Shown: positions 27,692-35,711, counted from the first letter of the stretch. The stretch: 64,000 bases of DNA from Microbacterium luticocti DSM 19459 (GCF_000422405.1 NZ_AULS01000006.1:1-64000), one strand, 5' to 3'. Notes: generated from the letters alone by a model not told the origin. Translations and numbers: made by a program.

Positions 27692-28900
27692 GTGGCGACG
27701 CAGCGCACCGAGGTGTGCATCACCGGCGGAGGGCCCGCCGGTGTGATGCTCGGCCTGCTCCTGGCCCGGGCCGGCATCGACGTGGTCGTGCTCGAGAAGC
27801 ACGACGACTTCTTCCGCGACTTCCGCGGCGACACCGTGCACCCCTCCACGCTCGACCTCATCGACGCGCTCGGGCTGCGCGCGGCATTCGACGCTGTGCC
27901 GCACACGCCGCTGCGGCGACTGGATGCTGTGATCAACGGCATCCGGATTCATGCCGTCGATTTCACCGGCCTGCCCGGACCGAACCGGTTCGTCACCCTG
28001 ATGCCGCAGTGGGACCTGCTCGACCTGCTCGCCGAGGCAGCGGCACGGTACGCCTCGTTCCACCTGCGGATGGGCGCCGAGGTCACCGGCGTGATCGAGC
28101 GGGACGGGCGCGTCGTGGGCGTGCGCACCGCCGCGGGCGACGAGGTCGAGGCGCGGCTGGTCGTCGCCGCCGACGGGCGCACCTCGACGGTGCGTACGGC
28201 GCTCGGCTTCACGGCCGAGGGGGCACCGGTCGGCACGGATGTGCTGTGGTTCCGGGTGCCGCGTCCGCCCCAGCCGCTGCCCGACACGCTCGGATGGGCG
28301 AACGCGGCGGGGGTGGCGATCACGATCCCGCGGCCGGAGTATCTGCAATGCGCGCTGCTGGTGGGCAAGGATGAGCATGTCGACACGGTCGAGGGGTTCC
28401 GCGACCGGGTGGTGCGGGTCGTGCCGCGCCTGGCCCCGGTGATCGATGCGGTCGCCTCGGTCGACGACGTCAAGCGCCTGAACGTGCAGATCGACCGACT
28501 GCCCCGGTGGTGGCGGCCCGGCGCGCTGTGCATCGGCGACGCCGCCCACGCGATGTCGCCGGTGTTCGGCGTGGGCATCAATTACGCGGTGCAGGATGCT
28601 GTGGCCGCCGCGCGCCTGCTGATTCCCGCGCTGCGGCCACGGGGTTCGGTGAAGGATGCCGGTGACCTGGCCCTCGATGTCGCCTGCGCGGCCGTGCAGT
28701 GGCGGCGCGAGCGCCCGACCGCGATGATGCAGGGTATCCAGCGGCGTGCACACGTCTTCTTGGGTACCGGTCGTGTGGCGCAGCTGATCGACAATCCGCC
28801 CACGCGTCGACAGCGCGCCGCGCTGCGGCTGCTGCTGCCGATCCTGCGGCGAGTCGCGGCACGGGTGGTGGGTTACGGGTTCCGGCCTGAGCGACTGTGA
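27692..28900 (+). CDS. FAD-dependent monooxygenase (PheA/UbiH-like)
   Basis: 402 aa. The Rossmann dinucleotide motif GGGPAGVMLGLLLARAGIDVVVLEK is at the N-terminus, the DG motif is in LVVAADGRTSTVR, and the second FAD motif is CIGDAAHAMSPVFGVGINYAVQDA. It resembles aromatic-ring hydroxylases; the substrate is unknown. GTG 27692 lies six bases after TAGTCT, a leaderless arrangement. Its last 32 bp are repeated exactly at 30962-30993, the borders of the immunity cassette array. Confidence 0.88.
   Translation: MATQRTEVCITGGGPAGVMLGLLLARAGIDVVVLEKHDDFFRDFRGDTVHPSTLDLIDALGLRAAFDAVPHTPLRRLDAVINGIRIHAVDFTGLPGPNRFVTLMPQWDLLDLLAEAAARYASFHLRMGAEVTGVIERDGRVVGVRTAAGDEVEARLVVAADGRTSTVRTALGFTAEGAPVGTDVLWFRVPRPPQPLPDTLGWANAAGVAITIPRPEYLQCALLVGKDEHVDTVEGFRDRVVRVVPRLAPVIDAVASVDDVKRLNVQIDRLPRWWRPGALCIGDAAHAMSPVFGVGINYAVQDAVAAARLLIPALRPRGSVKDAGDLALDVACAAVQWRRERPTAMMQGIQRRAHVFLGTGRVAQLIDNPPTRRQRAALRLLLPILRRVAARVVGYGFRPERL
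28869..28900. repeat. 32-bp direct repeat, left copy (end of FAD monooxygenase gene)
   Basis: Identical to 30962-30993. It encodes the last residues GYGFRPERL and the stop codon of the FAD monooxygenase. The pair brackets about 2.06 kb of toxin/immunity cassettes. Confidence 0.95.
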
Positions 28901-28922
28901 GGGATGTCGCGGCCGCTCGGCC

Positions 28923-29204
28923 TCAGGGAAGCGGCACGTCAGGGGGTTCAGGAAAATCGATGCCGAGTGAAGCTTCCACGGCATCCAGGTCGGGGAGCTC
29001 GCGGCGTGCGTGCTCCCGCGAGATCACCTGCGGGTTGCTGAATGCGCCGACTTCCCAATAGGTGCCGCAGCGGCGGCAACGGCGGACCTCCGCCATGAAC
29101 TCGTCACTCTTACCGAGCGTGACGGCCCGGGCTTGAGGCGCATAGTTCATCCAGTAGCCCGCACAGAACTCGCATGCCCCGGGGTATGCAGCGTTGCCGG
29201 TCAT
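28923..29204 (-). CDS. Small protein with two CxxC pairs, probable orphan immunity cassette
   Basis: 93 aa. CEFC near residue 11 and CRRC near 43 could form a zinc ribbon (C-x2-C ... C-x2-C). A conserved-looking segment GTYWEVGAFSNPQVISREHARREL follows. No family recognised with certainty; position at the end of a toxin/immunity array suggests an orphan immunity gene. The start overlaps the stop of the broken gene at 29201, so it was probably translated by coupling. No ribosome site is visible. Confidence 0.55.
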   Translation of the reverse strand: MTGNAAYPGACEFCAGYWMNYAPQARAVTLGKSDEFMAEVRRCRRCGTYWEVGAFSNPQVISREHARRELPDLDAVEASLGIDFPEPPDVPLP

Positions 29205-29365
29205 CTCGCGCCAATCCCGTCGACCACAAGATGATGATACGAGAGCATGTCAGCCCGGAAGCGCGTCGTCGTCCTTCCAATTCGCGGTGGGATGGGATGC
29301 TCGGTGAGGTGCGCCCCGACGGACGCGGCCGTCAGGTCCGCAGCATCCGGAATCTCAATGTCCAT
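29201..29365 (-). pseudogene. Truncated paralogue of the 30620-30913 protein
   Basis: Encodes only 54 aa. The first 25 residues, MDIEIPDAADLTAASVGAHLTEHP, are close to MDIENLDAENLTIASVGAYLTEHP of the 97-aa protein at 30913, and even the ribosome-site region (CAAGGAG) is alike. After that the two diverge and this copy stops, so it has lost the rest of the domain. Read as a decayed duplicate immunity gene. Confidence 0.65.
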
Positions 29366-29381
29366 CGATGCACTCCTTGAG

Positions 29382-29899
29382 TCATGCAACGTCGGAGGAC
29401 AGGGGCTGGCCGTCTGCGCGGAGGAACGCATCGCGGATCTCTGCGGGGGAGAAACCCGCGAGCTGCGAGAATCCCGCGGCGCCGGAACCGCCGTATTCGC
29501 GCGCAAATCGTGCTGTGACATCGAGACCGGATGCGCTACGGAGCATGAACCCGCCCTCGGGTGCCGCTTCCACGCTGAAGCCTCCCATTGCCTGCGCGGG
29601 CGTGAAGGGCCGAGCAAGGTGCGGGAGGCCGAGACGCGATCGAAGATCGACGCCGATCAACCCGGTCACCATCCGTTCGATGTCGGTGAGGTCGAGTGTC
29701 CACATGACTGATTGCTCGCCCTCGCCCCGCTCCGCACGAGAGAGAAGCCAGGAATCGGGCGATGGGTGACGAATGGTGTACCGGATCTCGCCGCCGGGAT
29801 CGTGCGGCCGGACCAGAAGACATGGCCGTCTGCTGGGATGCTGAAATCAACGGTGGAGGGATGATGCCGCGGCCGATGCCTCGACCTGAGGCACGGCGT
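29382..29899 (-). pseudogene. Imm61-like immunity gene, frameshifted near its N-terminus
   Basis: The intact 3' part (from ATG 29705, 107 aa) reads on upstream in the same frame as DPGGEIRYTIRHPSPDSW, then LLSRAERGEGEQSV and the methionine, a pattern I associate with Imm61 immunity proteins (GGEIRY..IR.....W.LTRAERG). Upstream of that the same frame has a TGA near 29850, whereas another frame continues FSIPADGHVFWSG, the expected preceding segment. One frameshift around 29790-29815 would join them. A 107-aa product from 29705 remains possible. Family call is from memory of the motif and moderate. Confidence 0.5.
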
Positions 29900-30150
29900 C
29901 AACGCACGCCGGTGATGCGGTTCCAGACATCGACCCGGTGGGCGAAGTCGGCCAGAGCGCTCTGTTCGTCCGCGAACTCGCGCACCGACGGGGGCAGTAC
30001 TTGTGCACGATCGTCCTGGATGTAGGTGACGAACCCGGCACGACCCTGCGCGATCACGACGACGTTCGTCTTCGATCGCGGATCATCGAAGAGCACATAC
30101 CCGGTGTATCCGCGGGCGGCGAGGTCGCTCGCCACGGTGTCCCGGTTCAT
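29899..30150 (-). CDS. Small protein, candidate immunity partner of the TNT-like protein
   Basis: 83 aa, MNRDTVASDLAARGYTGYVLFDDP then VVVIAQGRAGFVTYIQDDRAQVLPPS. Soluble, with predicted alternating strand and helix. Unrecognised. The start codon overlaps the stop of the TNT-like gene (ATGA) and follows GGGGAGGG, so the two are translationally coupled, the usual toxin-then-immunity order. Confidence 0.6.
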   Translation of the reverse strand: MNRDTVASDLAARGYTGYVLFDDPRSKTNVVVIAQGRAGFVTYIQDDRAQVLPPSVREFADEQSALADFAHRVDVWNRITGVR

Positions 30151-30587
30151 GACGCCCTCCCCAGGTCGAGCTCGCGGACAAGGCCCAGACGCAGATAGAA
30201 CTCCAGGGGGAGCGGGAGGGTGAGCCCCGTGGCGCCGCCGGGATCGCCGAATGCCGGGGCGACGGGACCGGCGAAGATCGGCGAGTCCCAGACGTAATAG
30301 CCGATCTCCACGAGATCTTCGAGATCGCGTCGCAGTGCGGTGTCGGTCGAGCGCACGTAGGCGTCGTGAATGCGCCGGCAGTCGCCGGTCACGAGGATCT
30401 GGTGGTAGGCAGCGGGATTCTCCTGCCACGGGAGAGAGCGCGTCTCATAGGCGGCAGGGGTGCCGTTCTCCACGAGGTACACGTACCGCGTGCGCAGGCT
30501 CCCGTACAGGTCCCACACCTCGGCACCGGCGGGCACCGGTTCGCGGGGGAGCTGTCTCCCCGACTCGTCCACCCAGAATCGCGTCAT
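30147..30587 (-). CDS. Solo TNT-like (NAD+ glycohydrolase-type) toxin domain protein
   Basis: 146 aa consisting only of what looks like a C-terminal TNT (tuberculosis necrotizing toxin, DUF4237) domain: LYGSLRTRYVYLVENG, YETRSLPW, YHQILVTGD, then GPVAPAFGDPGGATGLTLPL and FYLRLGLVREL. In TNT the FxQPGGG Gln is catalytic; here it is FGDPGG (113-118), Asp instead of Gln, so activity is doubtful. No secretion domain is attached, as expected for a silent cassette. Start may be ATG 30587 (GGGGAG upstream) or 30611. Confidence 0.5.
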   Translation of the reverse strand: MTRFWVDESGRQLPREPVPAGAEVWDLYGSLRTRYVYLVENGTPAAYETRSLPWQENPAAYHQILVTGDCRRIHDAYVRSTDTALRRDLEDLVEIGYYVWDSPIFAGPVAPAFGDPGGATGLTLPLPLEFYLRLGLVRELDLGRAS

Positions 30588-30619
30588 TGAATCCGGTCTC
30601 CCCTTCGTCATGTTCGCTC

Positions 30620-30913
30620 TCATGCGCCACGCGACGACGAGCCGCGCATCTTCTGATGCCAGAGCGCCCTGCGCAAGAACGCTTCGACGGCCTCCTGCTC
30701 AGATGTGGTGTGCAAGGTCATGCCGTCGACGATTCCCGCACGCTCGTCGGTGTCCCACACGCGCCAGCCCGATCCGTCTGAATCGATCCACGTCGAGAGC
30801 GCCCGTCTCCCGGTGGGACCGAACCAGTTCGCGGTCGGCATCGGGTGCTCGGTGAGATACGCCCCGACGGATGCGATCGTCAGGTTCTCGGCATCCAGGT
30901 TCTCAATGTCCAC
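30620..30913 (-). CDS. Small acidic protein, probable immunity protein
   Basis: 97 aa, MDIENLDAENLTIASVGAYLTEHPMPTANWFGPTG..., no recognised family. GTG 30913 follows AAGGAGGT. It overlaps the stop of a toxin remnant (30903-30962), so it was once the immunity partner of a TNT-type toxin. A truncated paralogue lies at 29201-29365. Confidence 0.6.
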   Translation of the reverse strand: MDIENLDAENLTIASVGAYLTEHPMPTANWFGPTGRRALSTWIDSDGSGWRVWDTDERAGIVDGMTLHTTSEQEAVEAFLRRALWHQKMRGSSSRGA

Positions 30914-30962
30914 CGGTGACCTCCTTGACCAGACCCAGCTTTTCCAGAACGCTCACGCTGAT
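30903..30962 (-). pseudogene. C-terminal remnant of a TNT-type toxin gene
   Basis: The minus strand reads ISVSVLEKLGLVKEVTGGH and stop, matching the last helix and tail of TNT toxins (S-V..L..LG.VKEV). It ends abruptly at the edge of the 32-bp repeat at 30962, and its stop overlaps the start of the immunity gene by eight bases. Only about 20 codons remain. Confidence 0.5.
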
Positions 30963-30993
30963 GGGTTACGGGTTCCGGCCTGAGCGACTGTGA
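30962..30993. repeat. 32-bp direct repeat, right copy
   Basis: Identical to 28869-28900 but here outside any complete gene, abutting the toxin remnant on one side. It marks the junction of a duplication or insertion. Confidence 0.95.
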
Positions 30994-31032
30994 ATGACAT
31001 GCCGTGCCATCACGCGGCTTCGTTCACTTCTG

Positions 31033-31473
31033 TCAGCGCGGGTAGAAACGTCCGGGGCTGGTGACAGTGAACGGTGCGGCGGCGTCGGCGCTGGCGAGGA
31101 TCGCCGCGAGCGCATCGTCTTCGGGCAGAGTCGGCAGAGGCCGATCAGGAATCGTTTCGATGAGGACCTGCACCTGGTGCTTTCCGACGGGGTGGATGCC
31201 GGTGGCCGGGCTGAGCACGGAGCCGGGCAGCAGGGCCACTTCTTCTTCCGCTCGATTGCGCGACAAGGGGCCCACGTCACGCCCGGCGATCGAGACGATC
31301 GCATACAGGTAGGGGGCGGCGAAGTTCTCGGATGCGACCCGCGGGTTGCGTGACGTCGGCAGTGGCGCATGCAGGGTGATCGGCATGGTCACTTCGAACG
31401 TGGCGCCGTTCCATACGATCCCGTTGTAGACGGGAAGCTTGCTGAGGATGTCGGGAATCGGTTGTGTGCTCAT
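31033..31473 (-). CDS. Solo ADP-ribosyltransferase-like domain protein (toxin cassette or decoy)
   Basis: 146 aa. The order of motifs matches R-S-E ADP-ribosyltransferases: VYNGIVWNG (15-23, where an active enzyme has Y-R-G), PTSRNPRVASENF (39-51, STS-like), LYAIVSIAGRD and EEEVALLPG (76-84, E-x-E). Asn17 replaces the NAD-binding Arg, so it may be inactive. No secretion leader. ATG 31473 overlaps the stop of the upstream immunity gene (ATGA). Alternative: a real immunity protein of unrelated fold. Confidence 0.5.
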   Translation of the reverse strand: MSTQPIPDILSKLPVYNGIVWNGATFEVTMPITLHAPLPTSRNPRVASENFAAPYLYAIVSIAGRDVGPLSRNRAEEEVALLPGSVLSPATGIHPVGKHQVQVLIETIPDRPLPTLPEDDALAAILASADAAAPFTVTSPGRFYPR

Positions 31474-32048
31474 GAGTGCTTTCGCATCCTCTCGTACAGC
31501 CTGGCGATCTTCTTCGGCCCCAGCGCTTCTGCGCGGGCGGCGCGGAGTGCGAGCTCTTCGGTCTTCGCTCCTGTCCACGGGCCTGGGACGGCGGGGTTCT
31601 GCGCGATCCATGGAAACTCGCGGTCAACATCGGCCTGGACGATCGGGCCGGTCTTCGGAGCCCTCGCCGCAACGAGATGATCCCACTGGTCGCCCCACCG
31701 GGCGTGGCCAAGAGCCTCGGTGACGATCGCCGCAGCGAGCGGTCTTCGTGCAGCGCGCCACAAGACCGTCCCGTGCGACGCGATCTTCACCTCACTGAGG
31801 TCGAATCTGAGCGAAACACCATCCGGATACAGCAGAACAGGTTCACCGGAGGAAGCGAGCGTGACGTCGCCCGGAACAACGGCGCCGATCACCCCCCTGG
31901 CCTGCTCGACCCAGTACTCGCCAGCCTTCTGCTCGTCGGGTTGATGAAGGAACTTGGCCATGCTCACGTAGGGACCCGTGCGCTTCTTCACCTCCGCTAC
32001 GACCGCGTCCCACAGAAGAGCCAGGGTGGCGTCCGGCAGATCGCCCAT
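31470..32048 (-). CDS. Putative immunity protein for the ADP-ribosyltransferase effector
   Basis: 192 aa, soluble, MGDLPDATLALLWDAVVAEVKKRTGPYVSM..., no signal peptide, unrecognised. It begins 6 bp after the stop of the ART toxin gene, the classic place for a cognate immunity gene. Trp-rich C-terminal half (ARWGDQWDHL, PWIAQNPAVPGPW). Confidence 0.6.
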   Translation of the reverse strand: MGDLPDATLALLWDAVVAEVKKRTGPYVSMAKFLHQPDEQKAGEYWVEQARGVIGAVVPGDVTLASSGEPVLLYPDGVSLRFDLSEVKIASHGTVLWRAARRPLAAAIVTEALGHARWGDQWDHLVAARAPKTGPIVQADVDREFPWIAQNPAVPGPWTGAKTEELALRAARAEALGPKKIARLYERMRKHS

Positions 32049-32054
32049 AAAGCG

Positions 32055-33497
32055 CTACCGGACTTCTCGAAGATGGATACGCCAGGTGCCCTGCGCATCC
32101 TGGACTTTCGACACGACCTCGAACTCGGTGCCGCGTTGGTAGAGGACCTCTCCCTCGTTCTGGTAACGGGAGAGCGCCGTGACGTCGCTTCCGTTGAGGC
32201 CGTCGACAGTGATGATTCCCGGCACCTCGCCCTTCGCGAACGCCTCCTTCGCGAAGTTGTCGGCCGTGCTGCCGTCTTTCGACGTGCTCATGAAGGAATC
32301 GTCGTGCCACTTCTGGCCCGGCTGGAACGTGTTCAGGAAGTCGTCGTTGAGCGTCACACCACGGTAGGTGCGCCCAGGCTCGGCGGGAAGATTCGCGATG
32401 CCCGACGATGTGTCGTTGATGCGATCATGCAGCCCCGGCAGATCGGCGGGGTCTGGTTGGGTATGGCCTCTGAGGAAGGGGTTCATCGCTTCATAACCCG
32501 GATTGGTCGTGTAGTCGTAGACGCCCTTCACATCGGACGGGGTCAGGCCGGGATATTCGTCGGAGACGGCCTGCGCCCACTCATCCAGTCGGTCTGGATC
32601 CACCGAACCGTCGGGGAGGCGGTACTCGGCGTCGATCTTCGACAGATCGGGTAGTTGTGGAGCATCCGCTCCCTGGTGCGCGGGCGGGTCGCCCAATTCC
32701 GGCTTGCGTCCCGATACCGGCACGTCCTCCTTCGGCGCCTTGCCGTGGAGGAGTTTGGCGAACAGGTCGCTGGCTTTGTCGAGGAGGGGTTTGAGTTCGT
32801 CGAAGTGTCGGACCAGGGATTTGATGGATTCGAGGAGGTTGGTGACGAACTTGCTGACGCGTGCGACGAGGGAGGAGACGCGGGTGCTGACTTGTTCGAT
32901 GATCCAAGGGGTGGCAAGGCCGAGACTGAGCGCGGCTTCGCCGGCCCACGAGATCGCGGAGCCGACCAACTGGGAGAGCACGTCGCGGACCAGGTCGTGC
33001 ACGGCCTGGACGATCATGGAGGCGATGTTCAGCCCGGTCGAGAACGCGCCGGCCCAGGTGCCGGCCGCACTCAGGTGCGCGGCCGTGTCTTTCTGGAACC
33101 TGCGGTAGGCGTCCATCGCCTCGCCGGTGAGGTCGTCGACGTCGCCGAGCACGCGTTGCAGTTCGGTGCCGGCTGCTTCCATCTGGTGTTGGATGTTCGC
33201 CCAGGTCTGCGCGAACGCTTGGACCTCGGAGGCGTTGCCGGTCAGGTCGTTGAACCAGCCTTTGAGGGGTTCGACGTGGTCGATCAACCACCCCAGGCCG
33301 GCTGCGATCAGGGTGCCCAGTGGGTCGGAGACGGCGGCGGCGGTGTCGAGCACCGCCGAGAACGCGGCCATGCCGCCCGAGACCCAGTCGCCGGAATTGA
33401 TCGCATCGACCAGGCCGGCGCCGTCTTCGAGCAGCAGGGTGCCCGCGAACGGGGAGGTGTGATCCTGCGCGGTAGCGACCAGCGGGTTGGCCGCCAT
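32055..33497 (-). CDS. Type VII-secreted polymorphic toxin with ADP-ribosyltransferase C-terminus
   Basis: 480 aa. Residues about 1-270 are helical and Ala-rich with WXG-like segments (DWVSGGMAAFSAVL, LGWLIDHVEPLKGWFNDLTG, AISWAGEAALSLG), the ESX/T7SS effector N-terminus. A Pro/Asp linker follows. The C-terminal toxin domain carries R-STS-E: YRG (Arg379), FMSTSKD (404-406) and NEGEVLYQRGTEFEV with Glu448/Glu450. All three catalytic positions are kept, so this is the active effector of the locus. ATG 33497 overlaps the stop of the EspC-like gene. No eccC/eccD secretion genes are nearby. Confidence 0.8.
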   Translation of the reverse strand: MAANPLVATAQDHTSPFAGTLLLEDGAGLVDAINSGDWVSGGMAAFSAVLDTAAAVSDPLGTLIAAGLGWLIDHVEPLKGWFNDLTGNASEVQAFAQTWANIQHQMEAAGTELQRVLGDVDDLTGEAMDAYRRFQKDTAAHLSAAGTWAGAFSTGLNIASMIVQAVHDLVRDVLSQLVGSAISWAGEAALSLGLATPWIIEQVSTRVSSLVARVSKFVTNLLESIKSLVRHFDELKPLLDKASDLFAKLLHGKAPKEDVPVSGRKPELGDPPAHQGADAPQLPDLSKIDAEYRLPDGSVDPDRLDEWAQAVSDEYPGLTPSDVKGVYDYTTNPGYEAMNPFLRGHTQPDPADLPGLHDRINDTSSGIANLPAEPGRTYRGVTLNDDFLNTFQPGQKWHDDSFMSTSKDGSTADNFAKEAFAKGEVPGIITVDGLNGSDVTALSRYQNEGEVLYQRGTEFEVVSKVQDAQGTWRIHLREVR

Positions 33498-33814
33498 CAG
33501 CCCAGGGCGCTTTCGATCTGCCGGATCGAGACGGCAAGCTCTTCTTCGAACGCGGCCATGTCGTCGGCGACCCCGCGCAGCTCGGTCGCCGACCGGTCCA
33601 CCAGACCCTGCGCGGACGCGATCGCGGCCGAAGCCGCCGTGGCCACCAGGGTGGCCGGTGCGACCAGGAACGCACACATGACACCGAACGCGCCCCCGGA
33701 CATGTTCGTGGCCGAGGCGGCATCCCGCGCGACCTGCACGTCGGAAGACACCTGACGCACCCGGGCCGCATGGGCGATGATCAGGTCCTGGTCGATCGTG
33801 ATGTGACCACCCAC
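33497..33814 (-). CDS. EspC-like type VII secretion target/chaperone
   Basis: 105 aa. N-terminal IDQDLIIAHAARVRQVSSDVQVARDAA helix, AFGVMCAFLV turn and a long C-terminal helix end in DMAAFEEELAVSIRQIESALG, the pattern of EspC/ESX secretion-associated proteins (compact helical hairpin partner of effectors). GTG start at 33814; 2 bp after the YbaB-like gene, overlapping the toxin gene by ATGA. Confidence 0.7.
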   Translation of the reverse strand: MGGHITIDQDLIIAHAARVRQVSSDVQVARDAASATNMSGGAFGVMCAFLVAPATLVATAASAAIASAQGLVDRSATELRGVADDMAAFEEELAVSIRQIESALG

Positions 33815-33816
33815 GG

Positions 33817-34206
33817 CTACTGTGCCCCGTCCTCGCCGGTGCGGGCCTGGACTTCGTCGCGCAGACGTGCGACCACCGGGGAGTCGTCACCGAACGCGGC
33901 GGCGGCCAGGTCGACCGCCTGCTGCCCGGCGTCACGGGATGCGGCCTGTGCGGTCGAGACGATCATGCGCGACAGGTCGCGCGCGCCCAGATTCAGCGCG
34001 GCATCCGACAACTCCACGTCAACGAGCCGGCCGGACGCGTCGACGGTGACCGACAGTTCCCGGCGAGGCGATGACGCGGTGCCGCGCACTGCCTCAACCT
34101 GCGCCCGCATCTGCTGCGCCGCCTGCGCACGCTGCTGCGCGGCCGCGACCTGATCGTGCACCCGGGCGATCAGAACATCCGGATCCTCAGCCACGAAACC
34201 ATCCAT
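33817..34206 (-). CDS. YbaB/EbfC-like protein of a type VII effector locus
   Basis: 129 aa. A coiled-coil N-terminus (ARVHDQVAAAQQRAQAAQQMRAQVEAVRG) is followed by the YbaB core ELSVTVDASGRLVDVELSDAAL. YbaB-like proteins of this type recur at the head of actinobacterial ESX effector operons; their role there is unknown. TATCAT seven bases before ATG 34206 marks the likely operon promoter (leaderless). Confidence 0.72.
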   Translation of the reverse strand: MDGFVAEDPDVLIARVHDQVAAAQQRAQAAQQMRAQVEAVRGTASSPRRELSVTVDASGRLVDVELSDAALNLGARDLSRMIVSTAQAASRDAGQQAVDLAAAAFGDDSPVVARLRDEVQARTGEDGAQ

Positions 34207-34248
34207 CCCGACGATGATACGAGACCGGTCGACACCACTGCCAAATGA

Positions 34249-34295
34249 GCGGTGGCTGCGGCATCCGTCATCGCCTGCAGCATCTCGGCCGCGGT
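34249..34295. repeat. 47-bp copy of an internal coaBC segment
   Basis: Matches 34924-34970, inside coaBC, in 46 of 47 positions and in the same orientation. It lies at the upstream border of the type VII locus. The rest of 34207-34502 (about 296 bp between the YbaB start and the coaBC stop) holds no gene I can recognise. Confidence 0.9.
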
Positions 34296-34502
34296 CGTCG
34301 CTGGCCAGATCAGCTTCTGTACGGGGTCACAGAGTTCTCCTCACAGTGTCGATGATCGCGTCCGCTGCGGTCTCAGCTCGTCTGGAGGCCATAGTTGCGC
34401 TTTTCGGCGCGGAGCTTCGTGCAAGCTCGACCCGCCGTCGTCGTCGGCCATCAATTCACCGGGATCCATGTGCAAAGCGAGGCGTCTCAGGTTTCATGGC
34501 CG

Positions 34503-35711
34503 TCAGCGCGCGGCGGCGCGGACGGCGACCACGGCGTCCCACACCGCGTCGGCCACTTGGCGCTTGGTGCCGGATGCCTCGGCCACCACGTCACCGCCGG
34601 CGCGCAGCACGATCACCTCGTTCGCGTCGGACTCGAACCCGTGGTCCCACCCGACGGCGTTCACGACGAGCAGGTCACAGCCCTTGCGGTGGAGCTTGCG
34701 CCGCCCCCGCTCGAGCAGATCCTCGCCGTGGGCGGTCTCGGCGGCGAACCCGACGATCGTCTGACCGGGCCGACGGGAGCGCACCAGGGTCTTCAGCACG
34801 TCCTCGGTCTCGACCAGTTCGAGCACCCGCCCGGGCCCGTCGGCGTCTTCTTTCGTGAGCTTCACATCGGCTGCGGCATCCGGCCGGTAATCGGCCACCG
34901 CGGCGGCCATCACCGCGATGTCGGCGGTGGCTGCGGCATCCGTCATCGCCTGCAGCATCTCGGCGGCGGTGCCGGCGCGCACCACCGTGAGCCCGGCGGC
35001 AGAGGCGAGCACCCCGTCGTCGGTGTGCGCGGCCACCAGCGTCACGTCGGCGCCGCGGTCGGCCGCTGCGCGGGCCAGGGCCACGCCCTGCCGTCCGCTG
35101 GAGCGGTTGCCGATGAACCGCACCGGGTCGATCGGTTCGCGGGTGCCGCCGGTCGAGATGACCACGCGCACCCCGTCGAGGTCACCCGGATGCACGAGCG
35201 CCAGCGCCTGCGCGACGATCTGTTCGGGTTCGACCATGCGCCCCGGACCGACATCGCCGCCGGTCAGCTCACCGTCGTCGGGGCCGACGATGTGCACGCC
35301 GCGGGCGGCGAGCGTGGCGATGTTGGCCTGCGTGGCGGGATGCCGCCACATCTCGGTGTGCATCGCCGGGGCCACGACGACCGGTGCCGTGGTGGCCAGT
35401 AGGGTGGTGCCCAGCAGGTCGTCGGCCAGCCCGGCGGTCATCTTCGCGAGGGAGTGGGCGGTGGCGGGAGCGACGATCACCAGGTCGGCCTGGCGGCCGA
35501 GCGCGACATGGCGCACCTGCGGCACGTCGTCGTGCACGCTGGTGGTGACCGGGTGGCGGCTGATCGCCTCCCAGGTCGGCAGCCCGACGAACCGCAGCGC
35601 GTCTTCGGTGGGGATGACGTGGACCTCGTGACCGGCCTTCACCAGCAGCCGCACCAGGTGCACGGACTTGTACGCGGCGATGCCGCCGGTCACTCCCACG
35701 ACCACGAACAT
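34503..35711 (-). CDS. coaBC: Bifunctional phosphopantothenoylcysteine decarboxylase / phosphopantothenate-cysteine ligase
   Basis: 402 aa. The N-terminal flavoprotein CoaC domain has GVTGGIAAYKSVHLVRLL, VAPATAHSLAKMTAGLADDLL and PAMHTEMW. The C-terminal CoaB domain has ISTGGTREPIDPVRFIGNRSSGRQG, AAVADYRP and GFAAET, with KLHRKGCDLLVVN near the end. It makes 4'-phosphopantetheine for coenzyme A. ATG 35711 has GGGAGGATC upstream. A segment of this gene is duplicated at 34249-34295. Confidence 0.96.
   Translation of the reverse strand: MFVVVGVTGGIAAYKSVHLVRLLVKAGHEVHVIPTEDALRFVGLPTWEAISRHPVTTSVHDDVPQVRHVALGRQADLVIVAPATAHSLAKMTAGLADDLLGTTLLATTAPVVVAPAMHTEMWRHPATQANIATLAARGVHIVGPDDGELTGGDVGPGRMVEPEQIVAQALALVHPGDLDGVRVVISTGGTREPIDPVRFIGNRSSGRQGVALARAAADRGADVTLVAAHTDDGVLASAAGLTVVRAGTAAEMLQAMTDAAATADIAVMAAAVADYRPDAAADVKLTKEDADGPGRVLELVETEDVLKTLVRSRRPGQTIVGFAAETAHGEDLLERGRRKLHRKGCDLLVVNAVGWDHGFESDANEVIVLRAGGDVVAEASGTKRQVADAVWDAVVAVRAAAR

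Noticed and set aside
34207..34502. Plus-strand frames in the gap between the type VII locus and coaBC
   Set aside because: They run into coaBC antisense, and the only recognisable content is the 47-bp coaBC duplicate.
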